Shown here: positions 1-6,615 of the stretch, piece after piece
Layout of the letters: each line of letters opens with the position of its first letter
Position numbering within the stretch: the first letter of the stretch is position 1
Origin: Pseudomonadota bacterium
Lineage (GTDB): Bacteria > Pseudomonadota > Gammaproteobacteria > Burkholderiales > Burkholderiaceae_C
Direction: 5' to 3'
NCBI GenBank assembly: GCA_021845505.1
Contig: JAJZVU010000037.1
Span: forward strand, 1-33,758
DNA: 33,758 nucleotides
The notes under the pieces: model-generated
Seen by the model: only the letters and a program-made list of their open reading frames with translations
Told to the model about the DNA's origin: nothing
The model's database searches: none
Program-made: the position numbers and the translations under genes

Positions 1-147
1 CTCGGCGCGTCTCGGGGCACCCGGCAGCCGCGGCAGCAGCCGCGCCAGCTCGGCGTCCGACAACGCCTCGCGGGGTACCCAGGCGTGCTGCAGCCCGAGG
101 GCGTGCAGCAGTGCGAGGCGGCGTGGATCGAGCAGCGGATGGCTCAT
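1..147 (-). CDS. N-terminus of probable uracil-DNA glycosylase (family 4/5), cut by window edge
   Basis: The frame opens with ATG at 147 and runs without a stop off the left edge, giving the first 49 residues (MSHPLLDPRRLALLHALGLQ...). The leucine-rich helix followed by WVPRE resembles the poorly conserved N-terminus of family 4/5 uracil-DNA glycosylases, but none of the catalytic or iron-sulfur motifs lie inside the window. The main support is context: in Burkholderiales such a glycosylase gene commonly follows tsaB and rimI. It starts 27 bases after the rimI stop on the same strand, so co-transcription is likely. That it is a real gene is fairly sure; the function is an inference from position. 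Confidence 0.5.
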   Translation of the reverse strand, partial: MSHPLLDPRRLALLHALGLQHAWVPREALSDAELARLLPRLPGAPRRAE

Positions 148-174
148 CGCGGATCCCGTGTCGGCGCCGCCCGG

Positions 175-675
175 CTAGTCCAGCCCGCGGCGGCGCAGCA
201 GGTCGTCGACCGGGCAGGACATGACGATCGCATCCTCGCGCGCCGGCTTGCCGTCGACACTGGCCGGGTAGTAGCCGCGGCGCCGCGCCACCGCGTGCAG
301 GCCGTAGCGCTGGTACAGGTGAAGGGCGCGCGAGTTGCTCGGCCGCACTTCCAGCCACAGCAGGCTGGCGCCGTGCAGGCTGGCGCTGAGCAGCACGCCG
401 TCGAGCAGTTGGAGCCCCAGGCCCTGGCCCTGCAGCCGCGGCTCGACGCAGACGTTGAGCAGGTGCATTTCCTCCACGCCGGCCAGCGCGACAAAGTAGC
501 CCACCACCCGGCCCTGGTCGTCGCACAGCACCTGGGCGACGTAGCCGGCGGCCAGCGAATCGGCGAAATTGCCCCGGCTCCAGGCGAACTCGTAGGCCCG
601 CACCTCGATGTCCATCACGGCATCCAGGTCGCCCGGGCCCATTTCCCGCAACCCGGCGCGCAATGCCTGGCTCAT
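175..675 (-). CDS. rimI: Ribosomal-protein-S18-alanine N-acetyltransferase (GNAT family)
   Basis: The 166-residue protein is a single GNAT domain, the usual length for RimI, which transfers acetyl from acetyl-CoA to the N-terminal alanine of ribosomal protein S18 in the cytoplasm. The acetyl-CoA loop is visible as QGQGLG at residues 82-87, preceded by the beta-strand HLLNVCVEP. The LEVRPSN strand (Glu109) and the LYQRYG motif with Tyr124 are also typical. The ATG at 675 lies 10 bases after the tsaB stop, with a GAGGGG ribosome-binding site between them, so tsaB and rimI form an operon. The target S18 gene is not in the window. An additional or different N-acetylation target cannot be excluded. 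Confidence 0.9.
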   Translation of the reverse strand: MSQALRAGLREMGPGDLDAVMDIEVRAYEFAWSRGNFADSLAAGYVAQVLCDDQGRVVGYFVALAGVEEMHLLNVCVEPRLQGQGLGLQLLDGVLLSASLHGASLLWLEVRPSNSRALHLYQRYGLHAVARRRGYYPASVDGKPAREDAIVMSCPVDDLLRRRGLD

Positions 676-685
676 CGGGCGCCCC

Positions 686-1474
686 TCATCGCAGCGGGCC
701 GCCTGCCGGCGAGCCCGCCTGCCGGGCGCGTTCCGCGGTGGTCAGCGCGACCTTGTCGCGCACGTACAGCGGGCGCGCCTGCGACGCCGGCATGCTGGCG
801 CCCGCGGCGTGCGCCAGCCGCGCCAGCCGCGCGACCGCCGCCGCCTGCGGCGCCGCAACGCGCGCGCCTTGCAGCGCGGCGTGCCAGCCGGCGCCGAGCT
901 CCTCGGCCAGCGCCGCGCCATGCTCGGCCCAGGCGTTGCCGCACAGCACCCACGCCGGAGCGTCGACCCCGAAACACCGCAGCCAGTGCTGGGCGGCCTG
1001 GCGCGGCGACTGCACGCGCGGCGGCTCGACCAGGCGCCAGCCCGGCTCGCCGAGCGGCGCGGGCGCCGGTTCGCGTTCGGCCAGCGCCCAATAGACCTCG
1101 CCCATGCGGGCATCGTTGACCACCAGCCAGCGTTCGACGTCCGGCGGCTGTTCGCAGCCCGCGGCGACCGCGAGCAGCGTGGACACCGGCACCACCGGGC
1201 AGGCCAGGCCGTGGCCCAGGCCCTGCGCCGCGGCGCAGGCGGCGCGCACCCCCGTGAAGGCGCCCGGGCCGGCGCCGAAGCCGATCAGGCCGACCTGCTC
1301 GAGCCGGAGCCCGGCCTGGGCGAGCAATTCGGCCAGCAGCGGAAGCATGCGCTGCGAGGCGCGCGCACCGCCCTCCTCGGTGCGCTGCAGCACCGAGCCA
1401 TCGCCCAGCCACAGCGCCACCGAAAGCCATTCGGTGCTCGAGTCCAGGCCGAGGACGAGCGATGGAGTGGACAA
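686..1474 (-). CDS. tsaB: tRNA threonylcarbamoyladenosine biosynthesis protein TsaB
   Basis: TsaB is the non-catalytic ASKHA-fold partner of TsaD in the complex that makes t6A at position 37 of ANN-decoding tRNAs. The N-terminal strand GLDSSTEWLSVALW and the motif GPGAFTGVRAACAAAQGLG are the family hallmarks. With the chosen start the protein has 262 residues, slightly longer than the usual 220-240. The frame stays open far upstream, but no homologous sequence precedes TPSLVLGLDSST. The TTG at 1474, with GAGGT a few bases ahead, is therefore preferred over distant ATGs. The exact start is uncertain. The gene heads the tsaB-rimI unit and is divergent from dacB. Confidence 0.85.
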   Translation of the reverse strand: MSTPSLVLGLDSSTEWLSVALWLGDGSVLQRTEEGGARASQRMLPLLAELLAQAGLRLEQVGLIGFGAGPGAFTGVRAACAAAQGLGHGLACPVVPVSTLLAVAAGCEQPPDVERWLVVNDARMGEVYWALAEREPAPAPLGEPGWRLVEPPRVQSPRQAAQHWLRCFGVDAPAWVLCGNAWAEHGAALAEELGAGWHAALQGARVAAPQAAAVARLARLAHAAGASMPASQARPLYVRDKVALTTAERARQAGSPAGGPLR

Positions 1475-1680
1475 ACAGACCTCGCAAGACAGGCGACGCC
1501 CGCAGCGCGGGCCCAAGGGCAGGCCGCACGGCGCACGCCGATGCGCCGGGCCAGCCCCGAAGTGTAGTGGTGCGTGGTGCGGCAGGCGCGGCCGCCACCG
1601 GCCGCCGCGCCGGCGGGGAAGGCCGCGCCGGCGTGGCGGCGCTAGCATGCTTCGCGGAGCCAGCCCGCAGTTCCCGCACC
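1475..1680. promoter_or_regulatory. Divergent tsaB/dacB intergenic region
   Basis: These 206 bases separate two genes transcribed away from each other, so both promoters should lie here. On the minus strand TACACT (1561-1566) is a possible -10 box for tsaB, about 87 bases before its start. On the plus strand TAGCAT (1643-1648) is a possible -10 box for dacB, about 32 bases before its ATG. Neither has a good -35 box at normal spacing, so both assignments are weak. The rest is GC-rich sequence with no recognisable site. Confidence 0.25.
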
Positions 1681-3147
1681 ATGACCCCGCCCGCCCCTGC
1701 CCGTCCTTCCGCCCGGCGCCGCGCGCTGCTGCACGGCGCCCGCCGGGCCCTCGGCCTGGCAGGCGCCGTGGGCTTGGGCCGCACGGCCTCGGCGTTGCCG
1801 GCCGCGCTGGCGCTGCCGCGCGGCGTTTGGCTGCAACTGCGCGCCGCCGGAATCGAGCCGGCCAACTGCAGCCTGGTCGTGCGCGACCTGCAACTGGGCA
1901 CACCGCTGGTGAACTGGCTGCCGCAGCAGCCGCGCAGCCCGGCCTCGGTGCTCAAGCTGGTGACCCTGTACGCGGCGCTCAACCTGCTCGGCCCCGACTA
2001 CCGCTGGCGCACCCCGGTGTACGCCATCGGGCCCATCGAGTCGGGGGTGCTGGCGGGAGACCTGGGCTTCGTCGGCAGCGGCGACCCGCACCTGATGGCC
2101 CACGACCTGTTGCGGCTGGCGCTGCGGCTGCGCGGCCTGGGGCTGCGGCGCATCGCCGGCAACGTGCTGGTCGACCGCAGCGCCTACGCGCTGCCGCCGC
2201 ACGACCCGGGCCTGTTCGACGGCCACCCGCTGGCCCCCTACAACGTCGGCCCGGACGCCTTCCTGCTCGATTTCGGCAGCCTGCAACTGCAGTTCCAGGC
2301 CCGCGGCGACCAGGTTCGGGTCTGGAGCGAACCCGCGCTGCGCGGCTTCGCGGCGCAGCCGCCGCGGCTGGCCGCCGGGCCCTGCGCGGACTGGCGCCAG
2401 CGCCTGCGGCCCGACTTCAGCATGCCGCTGGCACCGCGCTTCGCCGGCAGCTACTCCGCGGCGTGCGGCGAGCAGCACTGGGACATCGCCGCGCTGATGC
2501 CCGCCGACGCCTTCGTGCAGGCCGTGCTGGGCGCCGTGCTGCGGCAGGCCGGGATCGACTGGAACGGCCAGGTGGTGGCCGGGCGCCTGCCGCGGCAGGC
2601 CACGCTGCTGAGCACCTGGGAAAGCCAGCCGCTGGCGGTGTTGATGCGCGACATCGACAAGTACAGCAACAACGTGATGGCGCAGCAGGTCTTCCTGACC
2701 CTGGCCCTGCACGCCGGGCACAGGCCCGCCGATTTCCCGGCCGCCGCCGCGGTGGTCCGGCAATGGCTGCAGCAGCAGTCGCTGGCCATGCCCGGACTGG
2801 TGCTGGACAACGGCTGCGGGCTGTCGCGCCGCGCCCGCCTCAGCGCCGGCGGGCTGGATCGCCTGCTGCGCGCGGCCTGGCGCAGCCCGCTGATGCCGGA
2901 GTTCGTGCAGACGCTGCCGCTGTCCGGCGAGGACGGCACGCTGCGCCACCGCTTTCGCGCTCCCGGGCTGCGCGGCATGCTGCACGCCAAGACCGGCACC
3001 CTCGACGGCGTGCTGGCGCTGGCGGGCTACCTGCAGGGCGAGGATGGCCGCCGGCGCAGCCTGGTGGCGCTGATCGACGACCCACGCGCCGAGCAGGGCT
3101 GGCCGGCGCTGCAGGCGTTGCTGGAGTACGCGTCGGGCCGCGGCTGA
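1681..3147 (+). CDS. dacB: D-alanyl-D-alanine carboxypeptidase/endopeptidase (PBP4 family, S13)
   Basis: This 488-residue periplasmic enzyme trims or cleaves peptidoglycan peptides. The three penicillin-binding motifs are present: SVLK at residues 89-92 (nucleophile Ser89), SNN at 329-331, and KTG at 437-439. The long insert between the first and second motifs is typical of the PBP4/DacB family. The N-terminus has a basic stretch (ARRRALLHGARR, residues 11-22) followed by a hydrophobic segment, consistent with a signal peptide. The RRRALL element is also reminiscent of a Tat motif. ATG 1681 was chosen because the upstream extension of the frame (from 1462) lies in the intergenic region and lacks family features. 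No strong ribosome-binding site is visible. Confidence 0.93.
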   Translation: MTPPAPARPSARRRALLHGARRALGLAGAVGLGRTASALPAALALPRGVWLQLRAAGIEPANCSLVVRDLQLGTPLVNWLPQQPRSPASVLKLVTLYAALNLLGPDYRWRTPVYAIGPIESGVLAGDLGFVGSGDPHLMAHDLLRLALRLRGLGLRRIAGNVLVDRSAYALPPHDPGLFDGHPLAPYNVGPDAFLLDFGSLQLQFQARGDQVRVWSEPALRGFAAQPPRLAAGPCADWRQRLRPDFSMPLAPRFAGSYSAACGEQHWDIAALMPADAFVQAVLGAVLRQAGIDWNGQVVAGRLPRQATLLSTWESQPLAVLMRDIDKYSNNVMAQQVFLTLALHAGHRPADFPAAAAVVRQWLQQQSLAMPGLVLDNGCGLSRRARLSAGGLDRLLRAAWRSPLMPEFVQTLPLSGEDGTLRHRFRAPGLRGMLHAKTGTLDGVLALAGYLQGEDGRRRSLVALIDDPRAEQGWPALQALLEYASGRG

Positions 3148-3238
3148 CCCGGCCGGCAGGGCCATGGCCCTGCCGGCACCACGGCCGCGCGGCTGCTGCT
3201 ACCGTGGCACGACCGGCTCGCCGGCCGCGACGACGCCC

Positions 3239-4402
3239 ATGGACCCTGCGCTGCTCGACTGGCTTTGTGCCGCCGCCTGGGCGGCGGGCGTGCCGCTGGG
3301 CGCGCGCGCCCTCAAGTCCTGGCTGACCCGACGCCTGCTCGCCGCCGCGCCGGCGGCCACGCGGCAGCGCGGCCAGTACCTGCTCGACCTGCTGGCGGCC
3401 ACCCGCGTCGGCCTGCTCGGGCTGGCCGCGGCGGCGCTGGCGCTGCGCTGGCTGGCGCCGCCGGCGCGCTGGCTGGCGCTGCTCGACGCAGCGGCGCTGG
3501 GCGCGCTGTTGCTGCAACTCGGGCTGTGGAGCGGCGCGCTGGTCGGCCGCTGGGTCGACGCGTCGCGACAGCGCGCGCTGCAGTCCGACCCGCAAGCGGC
3601 GACCGCGCTGGTCGCGGCGGCCTTCCTGCTGCGGCTGGCGACCTGGGCCGTGCTGCTGCTGGTGCTGCTCGACAACCTGGGGGTCAACGTCACCGCGCTG
3701 CTCGCCGGACTGGGCGTCGGCGGCGTGGCGGTCGGCCTGGGCCTGCAGAGCATCCTGAAGGATCTGTTCGCCAGCCTGTCGATCGTGCTGGACAAGCCTT
3801 TCCAGATCGGGCATTTCATCGTCGTCGACCAGGTTGCCGGAACGGTCGAGAACATCGGCCTGAAGACGACCCGGGTGCGCGCCCTCAGCGGCGAGCTGCT
3901 GGTGTTCTCGAACGCCGACCTGACGATGGCGCGGCTGCGCAACTTCCAGCTGATGACCGAGCGGCGCATCGAGTACCAGTTCACGCTGCAGGCCGACACC
4001 GACGAAGCTTCGCTGCGCCAGCTGCCGGCGCTGCTGCGGCGCCTGGTGCGCGCGCAACCGCGGGCGCGCTTCGAGCGCGCCCACCTGTGCGACATCGCCG
4101 GCGACGGGCTGCGCTTCGAGATGATCTACTGGGTCACCGACCCCGACTACACGCTGCACATGGATGTGCAGCAGGCCATCCACCTCGGGCTGCTGCGCGC
4201 ACTGCGCCGCCGCGGCCTGCGGCTGGCGCAGCCGCTGCGCCAGCTGGTGCTGGGGCACGGCGCCGGCGCCCGCGCTTGCGGCCGCGACAACCGCGCACGC
4301 CGGGCGCAGCTTCCACCGCACACTAAAATCGGCGCCCAAAGCCGCACCGGATGCGGCCCCAGCAAGGAGGAGACCGATGCGCATCCTGATCGCCGAGGAT
4401 GA
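3239..4402 (+). CDS. MscS-family small-conductance mechanosensitive channel
   Basis: The 387-residue inner-membrane protein has several hydrophobic segments in its first 150 residues. They are followed by the MscS pore helix TALLAGLGVGGVAVGLGLQS (residues 152-171) and the beta-domain entry IVLDKPFQIGHFIVVDQVAGTVENIGLKTTRV. Such channels open under membrane tension to release solutes during osmotic downshock. ATG 3239 was chosen over 3164 because the extra 25 residues of the longer form are arginine/proline-rich and sit before the first membrane segment. The last ~45 residues after LRQLVLGHG are low in family character and overlap the start of the next gene by 26 bases in another frame. It follows dacB by 91 bases. 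Confidence 0.9.
   Translation: MDPALLDWLCAAAWAAGVPLGARALKSWLTRRLLAAAPAATRQRGQYLLDLLAATRVGLLGLAAAALALRWLAPPARWLALLDAAALGALLLQLGLWSGALVGRWVDASRQRALQSDPQAATALVAAAFLLRLATWAVLLLVLLDNLGVNVTALLAGLGVGGVAVGLGLQSILKDLFASLSIVLDKPFQIGHFIVVDQVAGTVENIGLKTTRVRALSGELLVFSNADLTMARLRNFQLMTERRIEYQFTLQADTDEASLRQLPALLRRLVRAQPRARFERAHLCDIAGDGLRFEMIYWVTDPDYTLHMDVQQAIHLGLLRALRRRGLRLAQPLRQLVLGHGAGARACGRDNRARRAQLPPHTKIGAQSRTGCGPSKEETDAHPDRRG
4324..4329 (+). promoter_or_regulatory. Candidate -10 box for the two-component system, inside mscS 3' end
   Basis: TAAAAT is a striking A/T-rich hexamer in a ~70% G+C setting and matches five of six bases of the sigma-70 -10 consensus. It lies 47 bases before the response-regulator ATG, so transcription would start near 4336 and give a leader of about 40 bases containing AAGGAGGAG. 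No good -35 box is visible 16-18 bases upstream (CGGGCG at 17). An activator may be needed, or this may be chance. Confidence 0.35.
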
Positions 4403-5114
4403 CCAGGTGCTCGCCGACGGACTGACCCGTTCGCTGCGCGCGAGCCATTACGCGGTGGATCAGGTCGCCGACGGGCTGAGCGCCGACCACGCGCTGCACG
4501 CCGGCAGCTTCGACCTGCTGATCCTCGACCTGGGGCTGCCGCGACTGTCGGGCTTCGAGGTGCTCAAGCGGCTGCGCAGCCGGGGCGACGCGCTGCCGGT
4601 GCTCATCCTGACCGCCGCCGACAACCTGGAGGACAAGGTGCGCGGCCTCGACCTCGGCGCCGACGACTACATGGCCAAGCCCTTCGAGCTGGCCGAACTC
4701 GAGGCGCGGGTGCGCGCGCTGACCCGTCGCGGAATGGGCGCGACCAGCTCGGTGATCCGCCACGGCCCGCTGAGCGTCGACCTTTCCGGCCGGGTGGTGA
4801 TGATCGACCAGCGGGTGGTCGACCTGTCGGCGCGCGAACTGGCCCTGCTGGAAGTGCTGCTGCAGCGCGCCGGGCGGCTGGTCAGCAAGGACCAGCTGGT
4901 CGACCACCTGTGCGTCTGGGGCGAGGAGGTCAGCACCAACGCGATCGAGGTGTACATCCATCGGCTGCGCAAGAAGATCGAGGTCGGCCCGGTGCGCATC
5001 GCCACGGTGCGCGGGCTGGGCTACTGCCTGCAGCGCATCGCGGGCAGCCCGGCCGCCGCCGAGCCGGCCGCCGATCCCGCCGGCGGCACCGCGTCGCCGG
5101 TGCAGGCGGTGTGA
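4377..5114 (+). CDS. OmpR/PhoB-family two-component response regulator
   Basis: The 245-residue cytoplasmic regulator has an N-terminal receiver domain and a C-terminal winged-helix DNA-binding domain. Receiver landmarks are the acidic pair Asp8/Asp9, phospho-acceptor Asp51 (LLILDLGLPRLSG), Thr79 and Lys101 (KPFE). The C-terminal domain (from about residue 125) carries ARELALLEVLL, the recognition-helix region NAIEVYIHRLRKKIE and the wing VRGLGYCLQ. It belongs with the QseB/TctD/PmrA-like group. The ATG at 4377 has a near-perfect Shine-Dalgarno AAGGAGGAG and lies inside the 3' end of the mscS gene. The last ~25 residues are an Ala/Pro tail. Its cognate kinase starts 4 bases after its stop. 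Confidence 0.93.
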   Translation: MRILIAEDDQVLADGLTRSLRASHYAVDQVADGLSADHALHAGSFDLLILDLGLPRLSGFEVLKRLRSRGDALPVLILTAADNLEDKVRGLDLGADDYMAKPFELAELEARVRALTRRGMGATSSVIRHGPLSVDLSGRVVMIDQRVVDLSARELALLEVLLQRAGRLVSKDQLVDHLCVWGEEVSTNAIEVYIHRLRKKIEVGPVRIATVRGLGYCLQRIAGSPAAAEPAADPAGGTASPVQAV

Positions 5115-5118
5115 GTCC

Positions 5119-6597
5119 ATGTCCGCCGGCGCGGCGCCCGTGCCCGACGCGTCGGCCGCGCCGACCGCGGCAGCCGCCGACGGCCAGCGCGCGGCAAGGC
5201 GGCAGCGCTCGCTGTTCGGGGAGATCCTGGACTGGATGCTGGTCCCGCTGCTGCTGGTCTGGCCGGTCGCCATCGGCATCACCTTCCTGGTCGCGCAGGC
5301 GATCGCCAACAAACCCTTCGACCAGGGACTGCAGCGCCGCCTGGAGGTGATCGCCTCCTGGGTCGGCAGTTCCGGCGTGACCGGCGCGCGGCCGGCGGGC
5401 GCGGCCTGGGCGCCGCCGTCGACCCCCGGGCTGCTGGTGCAGGTGCGCGCCGCCGACGGCCGCGTGCTGGTCGGCGACCCGCGGCTTCCGACGGTCTCCG
5501 CCGGCGGCTGGCCGCGCAATGCCAGCGTGCACCTGCGCGACGCCGACATCGCCGGGCAACGCATGCGCATCGCGTGGCGCTGGGTGCGACCTGCGCGGGG
5601 CCCGCGGCTGCTGATCCAGGTCGCCGAAGGACTGCGGCAGCGCGCCGAACTGGCGCGCGACATCGTGCGGGGGGTGATCCTGCCGCAGTTCGTCATCGTG
5701 CCGATTTCCATCCTGCTGGTCTGGTTCGGGCTGGGACAGGGGATCATCCCGCTCGACGAACTGCAGGCGCGCATCCGGCGGCGCCGCCCGGACGACCTCA
5801 GCCCGATCGACCAGCGCGACGCTCCGGAGGAAATCGCCCCGCTGGTCGACTCGATCAACAGCCTGCTCGAGCGGCTGGAGGAGTCGATCCACACCCGCAA
5901 GCGCTTCATCGCCGACGCGGCGCACCAGCTCAAGACCCCGCTGGCCGGGCTGCGCATGCAGGCCGAGCTGGCGCAGCGCCAGACCAACCCCGAGGAACTG
6001 CGCACCAGCCTGCGCCAGATCGAGGTGTCGGTGGTGCGCACCACCCGCATGGTCAACCAGCTGCTCGCATTGGCGCGCGCCGAGAACCATGCCGCGCTGG
6101 CGCAGCGCGCGGCGGCGCGCCTGGACCTGCGCAAGCCGGTGCGCGAAGCGCTGCAGGAACTCGCGCCGCTGGCGCTGGCCAGGTCGCTCGAGGTGGAGTT
6201 CGATTGCCCGGAGCAGCCGCTGTGGGTGCGCGGCAACGCGATGCTCCTGCAGGAACTGGTGAAAAACCTGCTGGACAACGCGATCGCCTACACCCCGCCG
6301 CGCGGACGCGTGGCGGTGCGTCTGCGCCAGTTCGACGACCAGGTCGTGCTCAGCGTCGAGGACACCGGGCTTGGAATCGCCGCGGCCGAGCGCGAAATGG
6401 TGTTCCGGCCCTTCTACCGCGTGCTCGGCACGGGCCACGACGGCAGCGGGCTGGGGCTGTGCATCGTGCAGGAGATCGCCCGCCAGCACGGCGCCGCGCT
6501 CAGCCTGGACGACAACCCGACGTGCCGCGACGCCCGCAACCCCGGGCTGGTGGTCAGCGTGCAGATCGCGGCCGCCCCGCCACCGCTCGCCGCGTGA
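5119..6597 (+). CDS. Two-component sensor histidine kinase (TctE/QseC-like)
   Basis: The 492-residue inner-membrane kinase pairs with the preceding regulator. Membrane segments are at about residues 40-62 and 185-207. The ~120-residue periplasmic domain between them contains FDQGLQRRLEVIASWV, resembling the N-terminal sensor domain of TctE-type kinases. The H-box is ADAAHQLKTPL with phosphorylated His269, the N-box is NLLDNA (Asn383, Asn387), G1 is DTGLGI (415-420), the F-box is VFRPFYR and G2 is GSGLGL (442-447). All catalytic elements are intact. The signal is not evident from the sequence. TctE-like kinases often sense organic acids, while QseC-like kinases respond to metals or host and quorum cues. 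It ends 18 bases from the stop of convergent topB, with no clear terminator between. Confidence 0.93.
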   Translation: MSAGAAPVPDASAAPTAAAADGQRAARRQRSLFGEILDWMLVPLLLVWPVAIGITFLVAQAIANKPFDQGLQRRLEVIASWVGSSGVTGARPAGAAWAPPSTPGLLVQVRAADGRVLVGDPRLPTVSAGGWPRNASVHLRDADIAGQRMRIAWRWVRPARGPRLLIQVAEGLRQRAELARDIVRGVILPQFVIVPISILLVWFGLGQGIIPLDELQARIRRRRPDDLSPIDQRDAPEEIAPLVDSINSLLERLEESIHTRKRFIADAAHQLKTPLAGLRMQAELAQRQTNPEELRTSLRQIEVSVVRTTRMVNQLLALARAENHAALAQRAAARLDLRKPVREALQELAPLALARSLEVEFDCPEQPLWVRGNAMLLQELVKNLLDNAIAYTPPRGRVAVRLRQFDDQVVLSVEDTGLGIAAAEREMVFRPFYRVLGTGHDGSGLGLCIVQEIARQHGAALSLDDNPTCRDARNPGLVVSVQIAAAPPPLAA

Positions 6598-6615
6598 GGC
6601 GCGGCCGCCGCGGCC

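Noticed and set aside
4326-4402. Frameshift or fusion between mscS and the response regulator
   Set aside because: The two frames differ, the regulator has its own strong ribosome-binding site and a complete N-terminus, and a simple 26-base overlap explains the layout.
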